64,000 nucleotides of DNA from Rubripirellula lacrimiformis. GTDB taxonomy: Bacteria > Planctomycetota > Planctomycetia > Pirellulales > Pirellulaceae. This document shows positions 28,329-36,164 of the stretch, piece after piece. The DNA lies in assembly GCF_007741535.1 (NCBI RefSeq), contig NZ_CP036525.1:7254001-7318000 (forward strand). The letters run 5' to 3'. The position numbers and the translations under genes are program-made. Below the pieces are notes generated by a model, which was not told where the DNA came from, did not search any database, and saw only the letters and a program-made list of their open reading frames with translations. Every line of letters begins with the position of its first letter. Position 1 is the first letter of the stretch.

Positions 28329-28921
28329 CCATTCGTCCTCTCGGAGGTTGCCATTCGCGATTCAACGCAGGCTTGAAGTTGCTGCCGGATCAACCACAAC
28401 TGTTTTTTCATTGCCGCAACCGAACGATTGCTGCGGCTCGCCATCTCTTCCAGAGAGATTTCTTCGTCGTATCGCCAACGGACATAACGGCACAGATGAT
28501 CGCCTAAGCCATCCAGGCATTGCTTCAGATGATCCAGCCGCGTCGACAGTATTTCGGGCGGCTGGGAGCTTCGTCGCTGCAATTCACGCTTCAAAAGATC
28601 CGGAGCGTAGCGGGCGTGGTAATCGGCAACGCGGCGCAGACGCGTCAGTTCCGTTTTCATCTGATAACGTGCGATGGTGAACAACCATGCGCCAAAGCGA
28701 GTTTCGGGCGTGTATTCGTCGAGCCGTGAAAAAGCCGCGACAAATGTCCGCTGGGCTACTTCGTCGACATCGATCCCGGGCGGCAAATGACCGGCCAGCC
28801 AGATACGCAGCGGCGTCTCGAACCGTCGCACCACCACCTCAAAGGCTGCGGTTTGACCGTCTTGGGTGAGCTGAATCGCCTGTTCAAGCTCGGCGTCGTT
28901 GGTGTCTTGGGGAGCTGTCAT
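28325..28921 (-). CDS. ECF RNA polymerase sigma factor (Rhodopirellula/Verrucomicrobium type)
   Basis: A 198-residue protein. Region 2 is visible as VAQRTFVAAFSRLDEY and TRFGAWLFTIARYQMKTEL (about residues 55-100), and region 4 as ISLEEMASRSNRSVAAMKKQLWLIRQQLQACV at the C-terminus, with the CLDGLGDHLCRYVRWRY segment characteristic of this sigma group. The ATG at 28921 is preferred to the GTG just upstream. The gene heads the co-directional array and overlaps the FecR-like gene by 4 bp. It likely directs transcription of this array or of related surface-degradation genes, but no matching promoter could be verified. Confidence 0.9.
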   Translation of the reverse strand: MTAPQDTNDAELEQAIQLTQDGQTAAFEVVVRRFETPLRIWLAGHLPPGIDVDEVAQRTFVAAFSRLDEYTPETRFGAWLFTIARYQMKTELTRLRRVADYHARYAPDLLKRELQRRSSQPPEILSTRLDHLKQCLDGLGDHLCRYVRWRYDEEISLEEMASRSNRSVAAMKKQLWLIRQQLQACVESRMATSERTNG

Positions 28922-29186
28922 CACCTAAATATGGCAGCTCGCGGCGGAAGGTTACCCCTTCCCGCAGCAATTTCGGCAAAAAGCCCCCCCGACGCTGCCA
29001 TCACAGCGTGCTACCCCCCGGTCTGCAATTGCATCCGGTCTGCAAAATCACTGAGGCGAATCAGCCAGACCGCCCCCCCGGATAGAAGATGCCGTCAACG
29101 AACGACACTGCTTAGGTCGATGGATCGCTCAGACACTGCCCAGCAGTGCATTGGGTTGAGTTGAACTGGGTTTGCGAACGGCGGAT

Positions 29187-30641
29187 CTACCGACCGACTT
29201 TGCGCATCGCCTTTTGAAGCCCGTCGGATTCGCCGTACAGCGGCGAATCGCTGCCGCGGCTGCCGGGAACCATCGCTGCATCCGTGGCAGGGATCCAACG
29301 GCGATGTTCCGCGATGACGGCATCCAACGTCTGGTCCCCAGCAAGGTTGTGATACTCGTCACCGTCGGTTCGGTGATCGTACAGTTCCTCGGCCCCATCG
29401 CGATAACGAATGTAGTGATAGTCGCGTGACTGGATCGAATGGTTTCCAGGCCCGAACGTACAGATAGCAGGGTGCGGCCAAGGCGCGGTGACATCTGACA
29501 ACAGTGGGGCCAGCCCATGACCATCTAGACCTTCCGGTCGCGGCAGCCCACACGCATCGGTCAACGTCGGGTAAACATCGATCAGCCCAACCGGTGCGTT
29601 GCACTGTTTGCCCACGGCAACATTGGGACCAGCGATGATCATGGGGACACGAGTGGTCCGCCGCCAAAGACTTCGCTTGGCCCATTTGTTCTTTTCGCCC
29701 ATGTGGAATCCATGGTCGCTGAACAGCACGACGATCGTGTTGTCGCCGGCGCCGGACGCCTGAACGCTGTCCATCACCATCCCGACCAAATGATCGACGA
29801 ACGAGATCGATGCCAAATAGGCTTGCACGGCATGCCGGTCTTCCCCGGACTGTTTCATCCATCCATCGCGAGGCGCGGTCGGGTTCAGACTTAGCTGCAC
29901 TGCGATTGGCGGCACATCATCCAGATCGTCGGCGGGCACCTCCGGCATCTGGAGATTATCCAGCGGATAAAGATCCAACCATTTCTTCGTCGCGTAGATC
30001 GGGACGTGCGGAAGGTGGAAACCGATCGCCATCAAAAATGGTTGGTCTTGTTGGGACAGTTCGGGGATCCGATCCGCCGCCCACGCCGCGGTAAAGTAGT
30101 CACGCTGGTCTTCATCGGCCATTTGGAACTGCCCCCAGTCCCAGGACGGGTGAGAGCCGGGGACTCGGTAACGCAGTTTCTCGGTTTGCCCCTTCATGCG
30201 TCGGTAGCCACGCGACGGTTGGACATGGTCGAACGATGCCTTATCGGAACCACCATGAAACACTTTGCCCATCGACTCGGTTCGATAACCGCGGGAACGA
30301 AAGTACTGGAACATCGTCACTGCGTCGCGAGTGACATCGACATCACGAAACCCAGGAACCAAAAAATAGTGACCTGTCGTCGAAGGCAGTTTGCCTAGCA
30401 ACATGCTGATCCGCGACGGATTGCAAATGGGCGCCTGACAATGGGCATTGGTAAAGTTCACCCCTCGTGCCGCCAACTGGTCAATATGAGGCGTCTGCAC
30501 CTGAGGGTGACCGTCTAGGCAGCCAACCCAATCGTTCAAATCGTCGATCGCGACGAACACAACGTTGGGACGGTCGGCCGCCGCTGCCCAGGGGATCGCC
30601 ACAAGCATCCCCAGCAAGAAAAAGAGTGGTCGCATTCCCAT
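29187..30641 (-). CDS. secreted sulfatase, iduronate-2-sulfatase-like
   Basis: A 484-residue protein with a signal peptide (MRPLFFLLGMLVAIPWAAAA). PNVVFVAIDDLNDWVGC supplies the metal-binding Asp pair. PICNPSR contains the C-x-P-S-R signature; Cys73 would be converted to formylglycine by a maturase not encoded here. GYRTESMGKVFHGG, GFHLPHVPIY and LFSDHGFHMGEKNKWAKRSLW are typical of the iduronate-2-sulfatase branch of S1 sulfatases. It is expected to hydrolyse sulfate esters on sulfated polysaccharide outside the cytoplasm. The second codon group MRP is an equally good start. Family assignment is secure; the substrate is not. Confidence 0.92.
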   Translation of the reverse strand: MGMRPLFFLLGMLVAIPWAAAADRPNVVFVAIDDLNDWVGCLDGHPQVQTPHIDQLAARGVNFTNAHCQAPICNPSRISMLLGKLPSTTGHYFLVPGFRDVDVTRDAVTMFQYFRSRGYRTESMGKVFHGGSDKASFDHVQPSRGYRRMKGQTEKLRYRVPGSHPSWDWGQFQMADEDQRDYFTAAWAADRIPELSQQDQPFLMAIGFHLPHVPIYATKKWLDLYPLDNLQMPEVPADDLDDVPPIAVQLSLNPTAPRDGWMKQSGEDRHAVQAYLASISFVDHLVGMVMDSVQASGAGDNTIVVLFSDHGFHMGEKNKWAKRSLWRRTTRVPMIIAGPNVAVGKQCNAPVGLIDVYPTLTDACGLPRPEGLDGHGLAPLLSDVTAPWPHPAICTFGPGNHSIQSRDYHYIRYRDGAEELYDHRTDGDEYHNLAGDQTLDAVIAEHRRWIPATDAAMVPGSRGSDSPLYGESDGLQKAMRKVGR

Positions 30642-30749
30642 GTCAGCCCTGTGTTCCCGTTGGTTTCTGTTACCGCTAGTCTCCGATCGTCACCCCAGCA
30701 ATGGTAGCGGAGTTGGTGATCGTCAACCACGATTGCAAGAAACGCGGTA

Positions 30750-30932
30750 CTATCGCCGCCACAGACGCACATGGGAAACGTGGTGGGAACCGGCTTTGGC
30801 AAACAAGCCAACGTTGGGATGTTGGCGACGTTCTACCGTGCTGTGAATACGCGAAGCACTGGCGAGGCCTGCCGAGGATAGGATGGCGACCAGCGATGCG
30901 ATGGCGACCGCGCTGCGTAGGAAGCGAGACAT
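30750..30932 (-). CDS. small secreted basic peptide (60 aa)
   Basis: A short frame starting at the ATG at 30932: MSRFLRSAVAIASLVAILSS then AGLASA, a clean signal peptide, followed by a 33-residue mature part rich in His, Arg and Val and ending VRLWRR. A purine-rich stretch (AGAAGAAG) lies about 10 nt upstream of the ATG and can act as ribosome binding site. It begins 112 bp downstream of the sigma-54 activator gene and ends 108 bp upstream of the sulfatase start, all on the same strand. No family recognised. Signal peptide plus RBS make it more than chance, but expression is unproven. Confidence 0.5.
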   Translation of the reverse strand: MSRFLRSAVAIASLVAILSSAGLASASRIHSTVERRQHPNVGLFAKAGSHHVSHVRLWRR

Positions 30933-31044
30933 GATGGAACTTCTTCTGTGCAGAGCCTGCAAAAAACTGCGGGCGGTGGCCCCACGGATTCTGGAAGAAT
31001 CGGCGCCGGGATACCGCGTCCCAACGGCTTGTACCGCGGCAGCA

Positions 31045-32406
31045 TCAATGCAACGAATAGCGTCCCATCTTGTAGTGCAATGTGCGGACGCTGATGCCCA
31101 GCGTTTTGGCCGTCCGTTCGCGGTGCAGATTGCATGCTTGCAGAGCAAGTTCGATGGTTTCTCGCTCGCAGCCTTCGACGGCTTCGGCCAACGAATGCGG
31201 TAGTGTCCGACTGGACCGTGGCCGGGGTGCAAAATCGGTGGGCAGTTCGTCGACCTGGATCACGTCATCGGGGTGCGTCACCACGATCCGTTCGACCAAG
31301 TTACGAAGCTGTCGAACGTTGCCAGGCCAATGTGCCGAGGCCAGTGTCTGCATCGCTTCGGGGGACACTCGTTTGCTGGGCCGCTGATGACGCAAACAGA
31401 AATCGGCAAGGAAGTGTTCGACCAACAACGGTATGTCCTCGCGTCGCCCACGAAGAGGTGGTACATCGATGGGGATCACGTTCAGACGATAGTACAAGTC
31501 TTCGCGAAAACTGCCATCGGCGATCAGTTCATCGACGCTGCGGTTGGTGGCTGAAACAACGCGTGCGTCGGTATGCAAAAGAGACTCGCCACCGACACGC
31601 CGAAACTGCCGTGATTCCAACACGCGCAGCAAGTCCACCTGACTCTTGGCCGACATCTCGGTGACTTCGTCCAAGAACAACGTGCCGCCGGACGCCTGTT
31701 CAAAGCAACCGGGTTTCTGTCGCGAAGCGCCGCTGAAGGACCCTTTCTCGTGACCAAACAACTCGCTTTCCAGCAAGGATTCTGGCATCGCGCCAAGGTT
31801 GACGGCTATGAATGGGCCACCACTACGATCGCTGAGGTCATGCAACGCTCGGGCGACAAGCTCCTTGCCCGTACCGCTTTCCCCTTGGATCATCACCGTG
31901 GCTTCGGTTGCCGCGACCTGACGAATCTGTTGGAACACGGACTGCATCGCAGCGCCACCGCCGATGATGTTCGAAACATCCCCGGCGCCCGCCAACCGCT
32001 TCCGCAGTTGTTGGTTTTCGATGCGAAGCCGGTAGTATTCGCGGGCCTTGCGGACCTGCTGGCGAATCAAATCCAGGTCTAGCGGTTTCAGGATGAAGTC
32101 AAACGCACCGGCGTGCATCGCTTCCACCGCCATCTCGACCGTTCCATGCGCGGTGATCACGATCACGGCGGTCTGGGGATGAGAATCCTGCAAACGTTTT
32201 AGTAGGTCGATGCCGGTCATGCCACAGTTGAGTCGAACGTCGGCGATCACCAGTTGATAGTGAGACCGATCGACTTTGTACAACGCATCCCTGGCTTCCC
32301 CGGTGGTGTGCACGGTGTCCGCTTCGCGTGCCAAGCCCTTGGCTAGCCCGCTGCGGATGTTCGGTTCATCGTCGACGACCAGCACACGAAAGGCGTCAGA
32401 ATTCAT
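31045..32406 (-). CDS. NtrC-family sigma-54-dependent response regulator
   Basis: A 453-residue protein in three parts. A receiver domain (residues 1-120) has FRVLVVDDEPNIRSG and the phosphoacceptor-type VIADVRL. An AAA+ domain (about 140-375) has Walker A GESGTGKE and Walker B GGTLFLDEV. A Fis-type helix-turn-helix (ACNLHRERTAKTLGISVRTLHYKM) lies at the C-terminus. The sigma-54 contact loop reads GSFSGA in place of the usual GAFTGA. The ATG at 32406 is used; an earlier one at 32427 is possible. No adjacent kinase gene is present, so it is an orphan regulator in this window; the hybrid kinase at 59581 is distant and has its own receiver. Confidence 0.93.
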   Translation of the reverse strand: MNSDAFRVLVVDDEPNIRSGLAKGLAREADTVHTTGEARDALYKVDRSHYQLVIADVRLNCGMTGIDLLKRLQDSHPQTAVIVITAHGTVEMAVEAMHAGAFDFILKPLDLDLIRQQVRKAREYYRLRIENQQLRKRLAGAGDVSNIIGGGAAMQSVFQQIRQVAATEATVMIQGESGTGKELVARALHDLSDRSGGPFIAVNLGAMPESLLESELFGHEKGSFSGASRQKPGCFEQASGGTLFLDEVTEMSAKSQVDLLRVLESRQFRRVGGESLLHTDARVVSATNRSVDELIADGSFREDLYYRLNVIPIDVPPLRGRREDIPLLVEHFLADFCLRHQRPSKRVSPEAMQTLASAHWPGNVRQLRNLVERIVVTHPDDVIQVDELPTDFAPRPRSSRTLPHSLAEAVEGCERETIELALQACNLHRERTAKTLGISVRTLHYKMGRYSLH

Positions 32407-32714
32407 CAGGTCCCTTTCCATTAGCAATCGAACAGAGAACTCGCAGCCCGCTGGGGCCGGAACAGAATCGATGCGATCGCAGTTGTCGACGAATCACTGT
32501 GTCGCGAAGCTGCACACCATGCCGGCAGCCGCGCCAAACAGGCTAGTAGGCAATTGCTGTGCCAAGGGGATGGGATTCCATCAAGATGACGCGTCACCGC
32601 CACCAGATTTAGGGTCACTAGCAGCGAACGAGACGCACCAGCGGTTGCAGTTAACGTGCCGCCGTATGCGGCCTGCTGACTTCGGCTTTGTCAAAAAAGC
32701 AGCGTTGGAATCAC

Positions 32715-32768
32715 AACCCGAAGCGCCGGCGAGTGGCGGAATCGAATCACTCGCTTTCGCGTCGGGTT
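32715..32768. repeat. imperfect 21-bp inverted repeat AACCCGA...
   Basis: Left arm 32715-32735, right arm 32748-32768, 12-nt loop, 4 mismatches in 21. The outer 7 bp AACCCGA / TCGGGTT are exact. Directly followed by TAA and the 12-bp GCAACGAGCGAT motif at 32774-32785. Confidence 0.65.
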
Positions 32769-32803
32769 ACTAAGCAACGAGCGATGTTCCGAGGACAAAC
32801 GAT

Positions 32804-32847
32804 GTGCAATCGATTGCACGTCGCCTGCAGTGGATTGCAGAGCGACG
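32804..32847. repeat. 16-bp palindrome GTGCAATCGATTGCAC plus adjoining hairpin
   Basis: 32804-32819 is a perfect palindrome. 32819-32847 forms a second stem (CGTCGCCTGCA with TGCAGAGCGACG, one bulge). Could be regulator binding sites or structured RNA; no adjacent gene start is close enough to decide. Confidence 0.55.
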
Positions 32848-32923
32848 TGGATCAGGCCTGCTTTGGGCCGCTGGTTCGATATCGCGTCGTCGATTTCGCA
32901 GAAGTGCTTGTGGGCGGGGGAGG

Positions 32924-32942
32924 GAATTCCGGCGAATCCCAC
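32924..32942 (-). repeat. dispersed motif GTGGGATTCGCCGGAATTC
   Basis: A single copy, read on the minus strand, of the motif that forms the inverted repeat at 9050-9102 (one base differs). It lies 52 bp beyond the csoR stop. Confidence 0.55.
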
Positions 32943-32993
32943 TACGGGATCGGGATGCATGGGCCTTGGGTGATGATCTACTTGGGTGATGAT

Positions 32994-33281
32994 CTAGTCG
33001 ATCACGCCTGCGTACTTTCGAAAGACGCGGATCAGTTCCGATAGTTTCTCGTCACGATCACTTGCATCGCCGCTTTGGATCGCATCGCTGACGCAAGTCT
33101 TCAGGTGCTGTTCCAAGACGATTTGGCCTACCTTGTTCAACGCTCCCGTGGCGGCGGACAACTGCATCAGAATATCGACGCAATAGTCGTCGTTGTCGAT
33201 CATTCGGCCAACCGCCTCGACTTGTCCAACGACACGCCGAAGTCGATTGTTGAGTTTCTTTTTCTCGTCGTCTGAGCGCAT
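32994..33281 (-). CDS. csoR: CsoR/RcnR-family metal-sensing repressor, probably Cu(I)
   Basis: A 95-residue protein, usual CsoR length. The ATG at 33281 was chosen because the family begins near MRSDDEKKKLNNRLRRVVGQ; the open frame extends further but without similarity. The Cu(I) ligand set Cys-His-Cys is present: DDYCVDIL supplies the first Cys, EQHLKTC the His and second Cys (H-x3-C). These proteins are all-alpha tetramers that leave DNA when Cu(I) binds. It lies 153 bp downstream of the copper ATPase, same strand. Inverted repeats upstream of the ATPase and of the TolC-like gene are its probable operators. Confidence 0.92.
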   Translation of the reverse strand: MRSDDEKKKLNNRLRRVVGQVEAVGRMIDNDDYCVDILMQLSAATGALNKVGQIVLEQHLKTCVSDAIQSGDASDRDEKLSELIRVFRKYAGVID

Positions 33282-33434
33282 TTCATTCCAGCAAAGCAAG
33301 TCCCACGAACCGAGGGCATTTAACAACCGACCCATTGTAGCTGGAATCCCGATCACCCGGCATCCCACGGTCAGATGGCGATCGAACACCGCGATCGATT
33401 CGCCCATCCAGCCGACGGACGTCCGCAGTCCGAA

Positions 33435-35831
33435 TCAGTTCAGATCGGCCGATCGCAGCCGCAGCGCGTTGGCAATCACCGACACGCTACTAAGACTCAT
33501 GGCCGCCGCAGCAATCATCGGACTCAACAGAACACCGAAAAACGGATACAGCAGTCCCGCTGCCAACGGGATCCCCAGCGCGTTGTAGATAAACGCAAAG
33601 AACAGGTTCTGACGAATGTTGCTCATCGTTTTGCGGCTCAGCGTAACGGCCGCGGCGACACCGCGAAGATCACCGCCAACGAGCGTCACGTCGCCGGACT
33701 CCATCGCGACGCCCGCGCCCGTCCCCATGGCGATGCCCACTTGGGCTTCGGCCAGCGCCGGTGCATCGTTGATTCCATCGCCGCACATTGCAACGATCTT
33801 GCCAGCGCTTTTCAGAGACCGAACGAAGTCATGTTTGTCCTTGGGAGAAACGCCCGCGTGAAATTCACCGATGCCAAGTTCGGTCGCCACTGCTCGGGCT
33901 GTGGGTTCGGCGTCACCGGTTAACATCACAACTTTCAACCCCAGTTCATTCAGGGTCTTAAGCGCCGCTGGCGTGCTGCCTTTGATCGGGTCGGTGATCG
34001 CCATGATCGCCGCCAACTGTCGATCGATTGCGACGAAGACCACGGTGGCCCCATCGGCCTGATAAGCTCCCGCCAAGGATCGCCCATCGTCGACGTTGCC
34101 AATCCCCTGCTGGTCCAACAATTCTGCTTTGCCGATCAGCAGTTCGTGGTCGCCAACCCGCCCGCTGGCTCCTCCGCCGGTGACACTTTGGAAATCCGAT
34201 GCCTGTGCGACGGACAGCTTGTCGGCTTTCGCACGCCGCGTAATCGCCTGGGCCAAGGGGTGTTCGCTGGACGCTTCGACGGCGGCGGTCAGTGCCAGCA
34301 CATCACGGTCATTCCACTGGCCAAATGTCTTGATATCGGTCAGTTCCGGCTTCCCCTGCGTCAGTGTGCCGGTCTTGTCGACCACGATCGTGTCGACCTT
34401 TTCCATCACTTCCAGAACCTCGGCATTCTTGATCAACACACCTGCTTTGGCACCACGTCCGACGCCCACCATGACCGACATCGGAGTCGCCAACCCGAGG
34501 GCGCATGGGCATGCAATGATCAGCACCGCCACGGCGGCCACCAACGCGTGTGTCAACTGCGGTTCCGGGCCGAACATCCACCATCCGACGAATGCTAGGA
34601 CCGAAGATGCGATCACGGCCGGCACAAAGTATCTGGCCACCACGTCGGCTAGCCGTTGAATCGGAGCACGACTTCGCTGCGCCTCTGCGACCATCTGGAC
34701 GATTCGGTTCAGCACCGTGTCGCCCCCCACACCCACCGCCTCCATCACCAAGCCGCCGGTTTGGTTCAGCGTGCCACCGGTGACGTCGTCGCCTTCGCCC
34801 TTGGATACCGGAATCGGTTCGCCCGTCAGCATCGATTCATCCACACTGCTAGCTCCGCTGATCACGCGACCATCGACTGGCACCTTTTCGCCGGGACGAA
34901 TTCGCAGGCGATCGCCTCGCTGAACCGATTCCAACGCGACGTCCTCTTCACCCTGGTCGCTGATTCGATGAGCGATCGAGGGCGCCAGTTGCATCAATTC
35001 GCGAATGGCCCCGCCGGTTTGCTGACGAGCCCGCAATTCCAAAACTTGCCCCAACAACACCAGCGTGATGATCACAGCGGCCGCCTCGAAGTACAGTGGC
35101 GGTGCCCCGTTTTCGAACATCGATTCCGGAATCGCACCTGGCAACAAGACAACGATCAAACTGAATCCATAGGCTGCAAGTGCCCCCACCGCGATCAACG
35201 AGAACATGTTTAGGTTCAGGCTGCGAAAGGACTTCACCCCGCGAACCAGCAACGGCCACCCGCACCAAAACACCACCGGGGTCGCAAGCGCCAACTGCAA
35301 TCGGCCAAAGGAAACTTGCCCGATCCAATCCGAGACGTTCACGCCCACCATCGGCCCCATCGCGATCAATAGCAGCGGCAGCGACAACGCAGCACCCATC
35401 CAAAAGCGCCGCTTCATGTCGCTGTACTGTTTGTCATCGCCATCGGACGACATGTCAACGAACTTGGGCTCTAGATCCATCCCGCAGATCGGACAATCGC
35501 CAGGACCGACTTGTTCGATCTCGGGGTGCATCGGGCAGGTGTACACGGCTTCGGAATCGCCATCCGCCGGATTCCGTTTCGCCAAACCGGTGGATGATCC
35601 ACCATTCCCGCCACAGCATGAATGTTGTTCGCCGGGATCCGCCGTCGCCTTCGCAGCATCCTTTGCCGCCCGCTTGGCTAAGACGCCAACCGGATCGCTA
35701 TCGAACTTCTTCTGGCACCCGGCACTGCAAAAGAAATACGCCTTCCCCTTGTACTCGCTGCGCAGCGAATCACCGGGGGCAACGGTCATCCCGCATACAG
35801 GGTCGATTGCTGAAATATTGATCGCGACCAT
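33435..35831 (-). CDS. copA: Cu(+)-translocating P1B-type ATPase with YHS and heavy-metal-binding N-terminus
   Basis: A 798-residue inner-membrane pump. The N-terminus has a YHS domain ([12 protein letters not shown] ... [12 protein letters not shown], about residues 11-48) and a heavy-metal-binding module (YTCPMHPEI ... [10 protein letters not shown], about 92-118) in place of a classical HMA domain. [10 protein letters not shown] (near 443), [13 protein letters not shown] (near 483), SSEHPLA and [10 protein letters not shown] (near 684) are the ion-channel, phosphorylation, nucleotide and hinge motifs. YNALGIP and MSLSS in the last membrane helices match the Cu(+) subgroup (P1B-1). It exports Cu(I) from the cytoplasm. 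The inverted repeat at 35868-35884 lies 37 bp before the ATG. Confidence 0.95.
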   Translation of the reverse strand: MVAINISAIDPVCGMTVAPGDSLRSEYKGKAYFFCSAGCQKKFDSDPVGVLAKRAAKDAAKATADPGEQHSCCGGNGGSSTGLAKRNPADGDSEAVYTCPMHPEIEQVGPGDCPICGMDLEPKFVDMSSDGDDKQYSDMKRRFWMGAALSLPLLLIAMGPMVGVNVSDWIGQVSFGRLQLALATPVVFWCGWPLLVRGVKSFRSLNLNMFSLIAVGALAAYGFSLIVVLLPGAIPESMFENGAPPLYFEAAAVIITLVLLGQVLELRARQQTGGAIRELMQLAPSIAHRISDQGEEDVALESVQRGDRLRIRPGEKVPVDGRVISGASSVDESMLTGEPIPVSKGEGDDVTGGTLNQTGGLVMEAVGVGGDTVLNRIVQMVAEAQRSRAPIQRLADVVARYFVPAVIASSVLAFVGWWMFGPEPQLTHALVAAVAVLIIACPCALGLATPMSVMVGVGRGAKAGVLIKNAEVLEVMEKVDTIVVDKTGTLTQGKPELTDIKTFGQWNDRDVLALTAAVEASSEHPLAQAITRRAKADKLSVAQASDFQSVTGGGASGRVGDHELLIGKAELLDQQGIGNVDDGRSLAGAYQADGATVVFVAIDRQLAAIMAITDPIKGSTPAALKTLNELGLKVVMLTGDAEPTARAVATELGIGEFHAGVSPKDKHDFVRSLKSAGKIVAMCGDGINDAPALAEAQVGIAMGTGAGVAMESGDVTLVGGDLRGVAAAVTLSRKTMSNIRQNLFFAFIYNALGIPLAAGLLYPFFGVLLSPMIAAAAMSLSSVSVIANALRLRSADLN

Positions 35832-35867
35832 CGGTCATCCTTCGGTGTCATACTGGCATCAGGCAAT

Positions 35868-35884
35868 ATACCCTGCATAGGTAT
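35868..35884 (-). promoter_or_regulatory. candidate CsoR operator upstream of copA
   Basis: Inverted repeat ATACC-N7-GGTAT ending 37 bp before the copA ATG. On the coding strand it is directly followed by TATATT-like sequence that could be part of a promoter. The half-sites and spacing equal those at 37802-37818. CsoR operators of other bacteria share this TACC/GGTA type of GC-centred inverted repeat. Confidence 0.65.
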
Positions 35885-35930
35885 GCAACTTGTGTTCCGA
35901 AATCGCTGTATTCCCAGGTTATTCGCTGCA

Positions 35931-35964
35931 CAGTGTGCAAGAAGGGACAGTGTGCAAGAAGGGA
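35931..35964. repeat. 17-bp perfect tandem duplication
   Basis: CAGTGTGCAAGAAGGGA occurs twice head-to-tail (35931-35947, 35948-35964), about 100 bp upstream of the copA ATG. Confidence 0.8.
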
Positions 35965-36164
35965 TCGCCCGGCTGAACAACGGTGCGATCGCAGCCGCGG
36001 GGGTTCGAAGAATGGGCGGCAAACGCCCAGCAAACGTCCGGCAATTTGCGGCAACCGGCCCATCGTGCCTCCATCGTGAATGCCACGATGCTGGACGCCG
36101 GCCATCATTCACCCGTCGTCGGCGGATCCAGATTCGATTGTCGCGTTGTCGGCGCCGTCGCCAA

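Larger units (their letters stand above)
32407..32993. other. gene-free stretch of 587 bp rich in palindromes
   Basis: Lies between csoR (3' end) and the NtrC-type gene (5' end). I see no supported coding frame. It contains the imperfect inverted repeat 32715-32768, a short copy of the GCAACGAGCGAT motif (32774-32785), a perfect 16-bp palindrome (32804-32819), a hairpin (32819-32847) and a copy of the GATTCGCC-type motif (32924-32942). Confidence 0.65.
35832..36164. other. 333-bp copA upstream region
   Basis: No coding frame supported. It contains the candidate CsoR operator at 35868-35884 and a perfect 17-bp tandem duplication at 35931-35964. It separates copA from the TolC-like gene on the same strand, so copA likely has its own promoter here. 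Confidence 0.6.

Noticed and set aside
35786-36112. Small minus-strand gene upstream of copA
   Set aside because: It would overlap the copA start in another frame and cover the operator and tandem duplication; composition is not protein-like.
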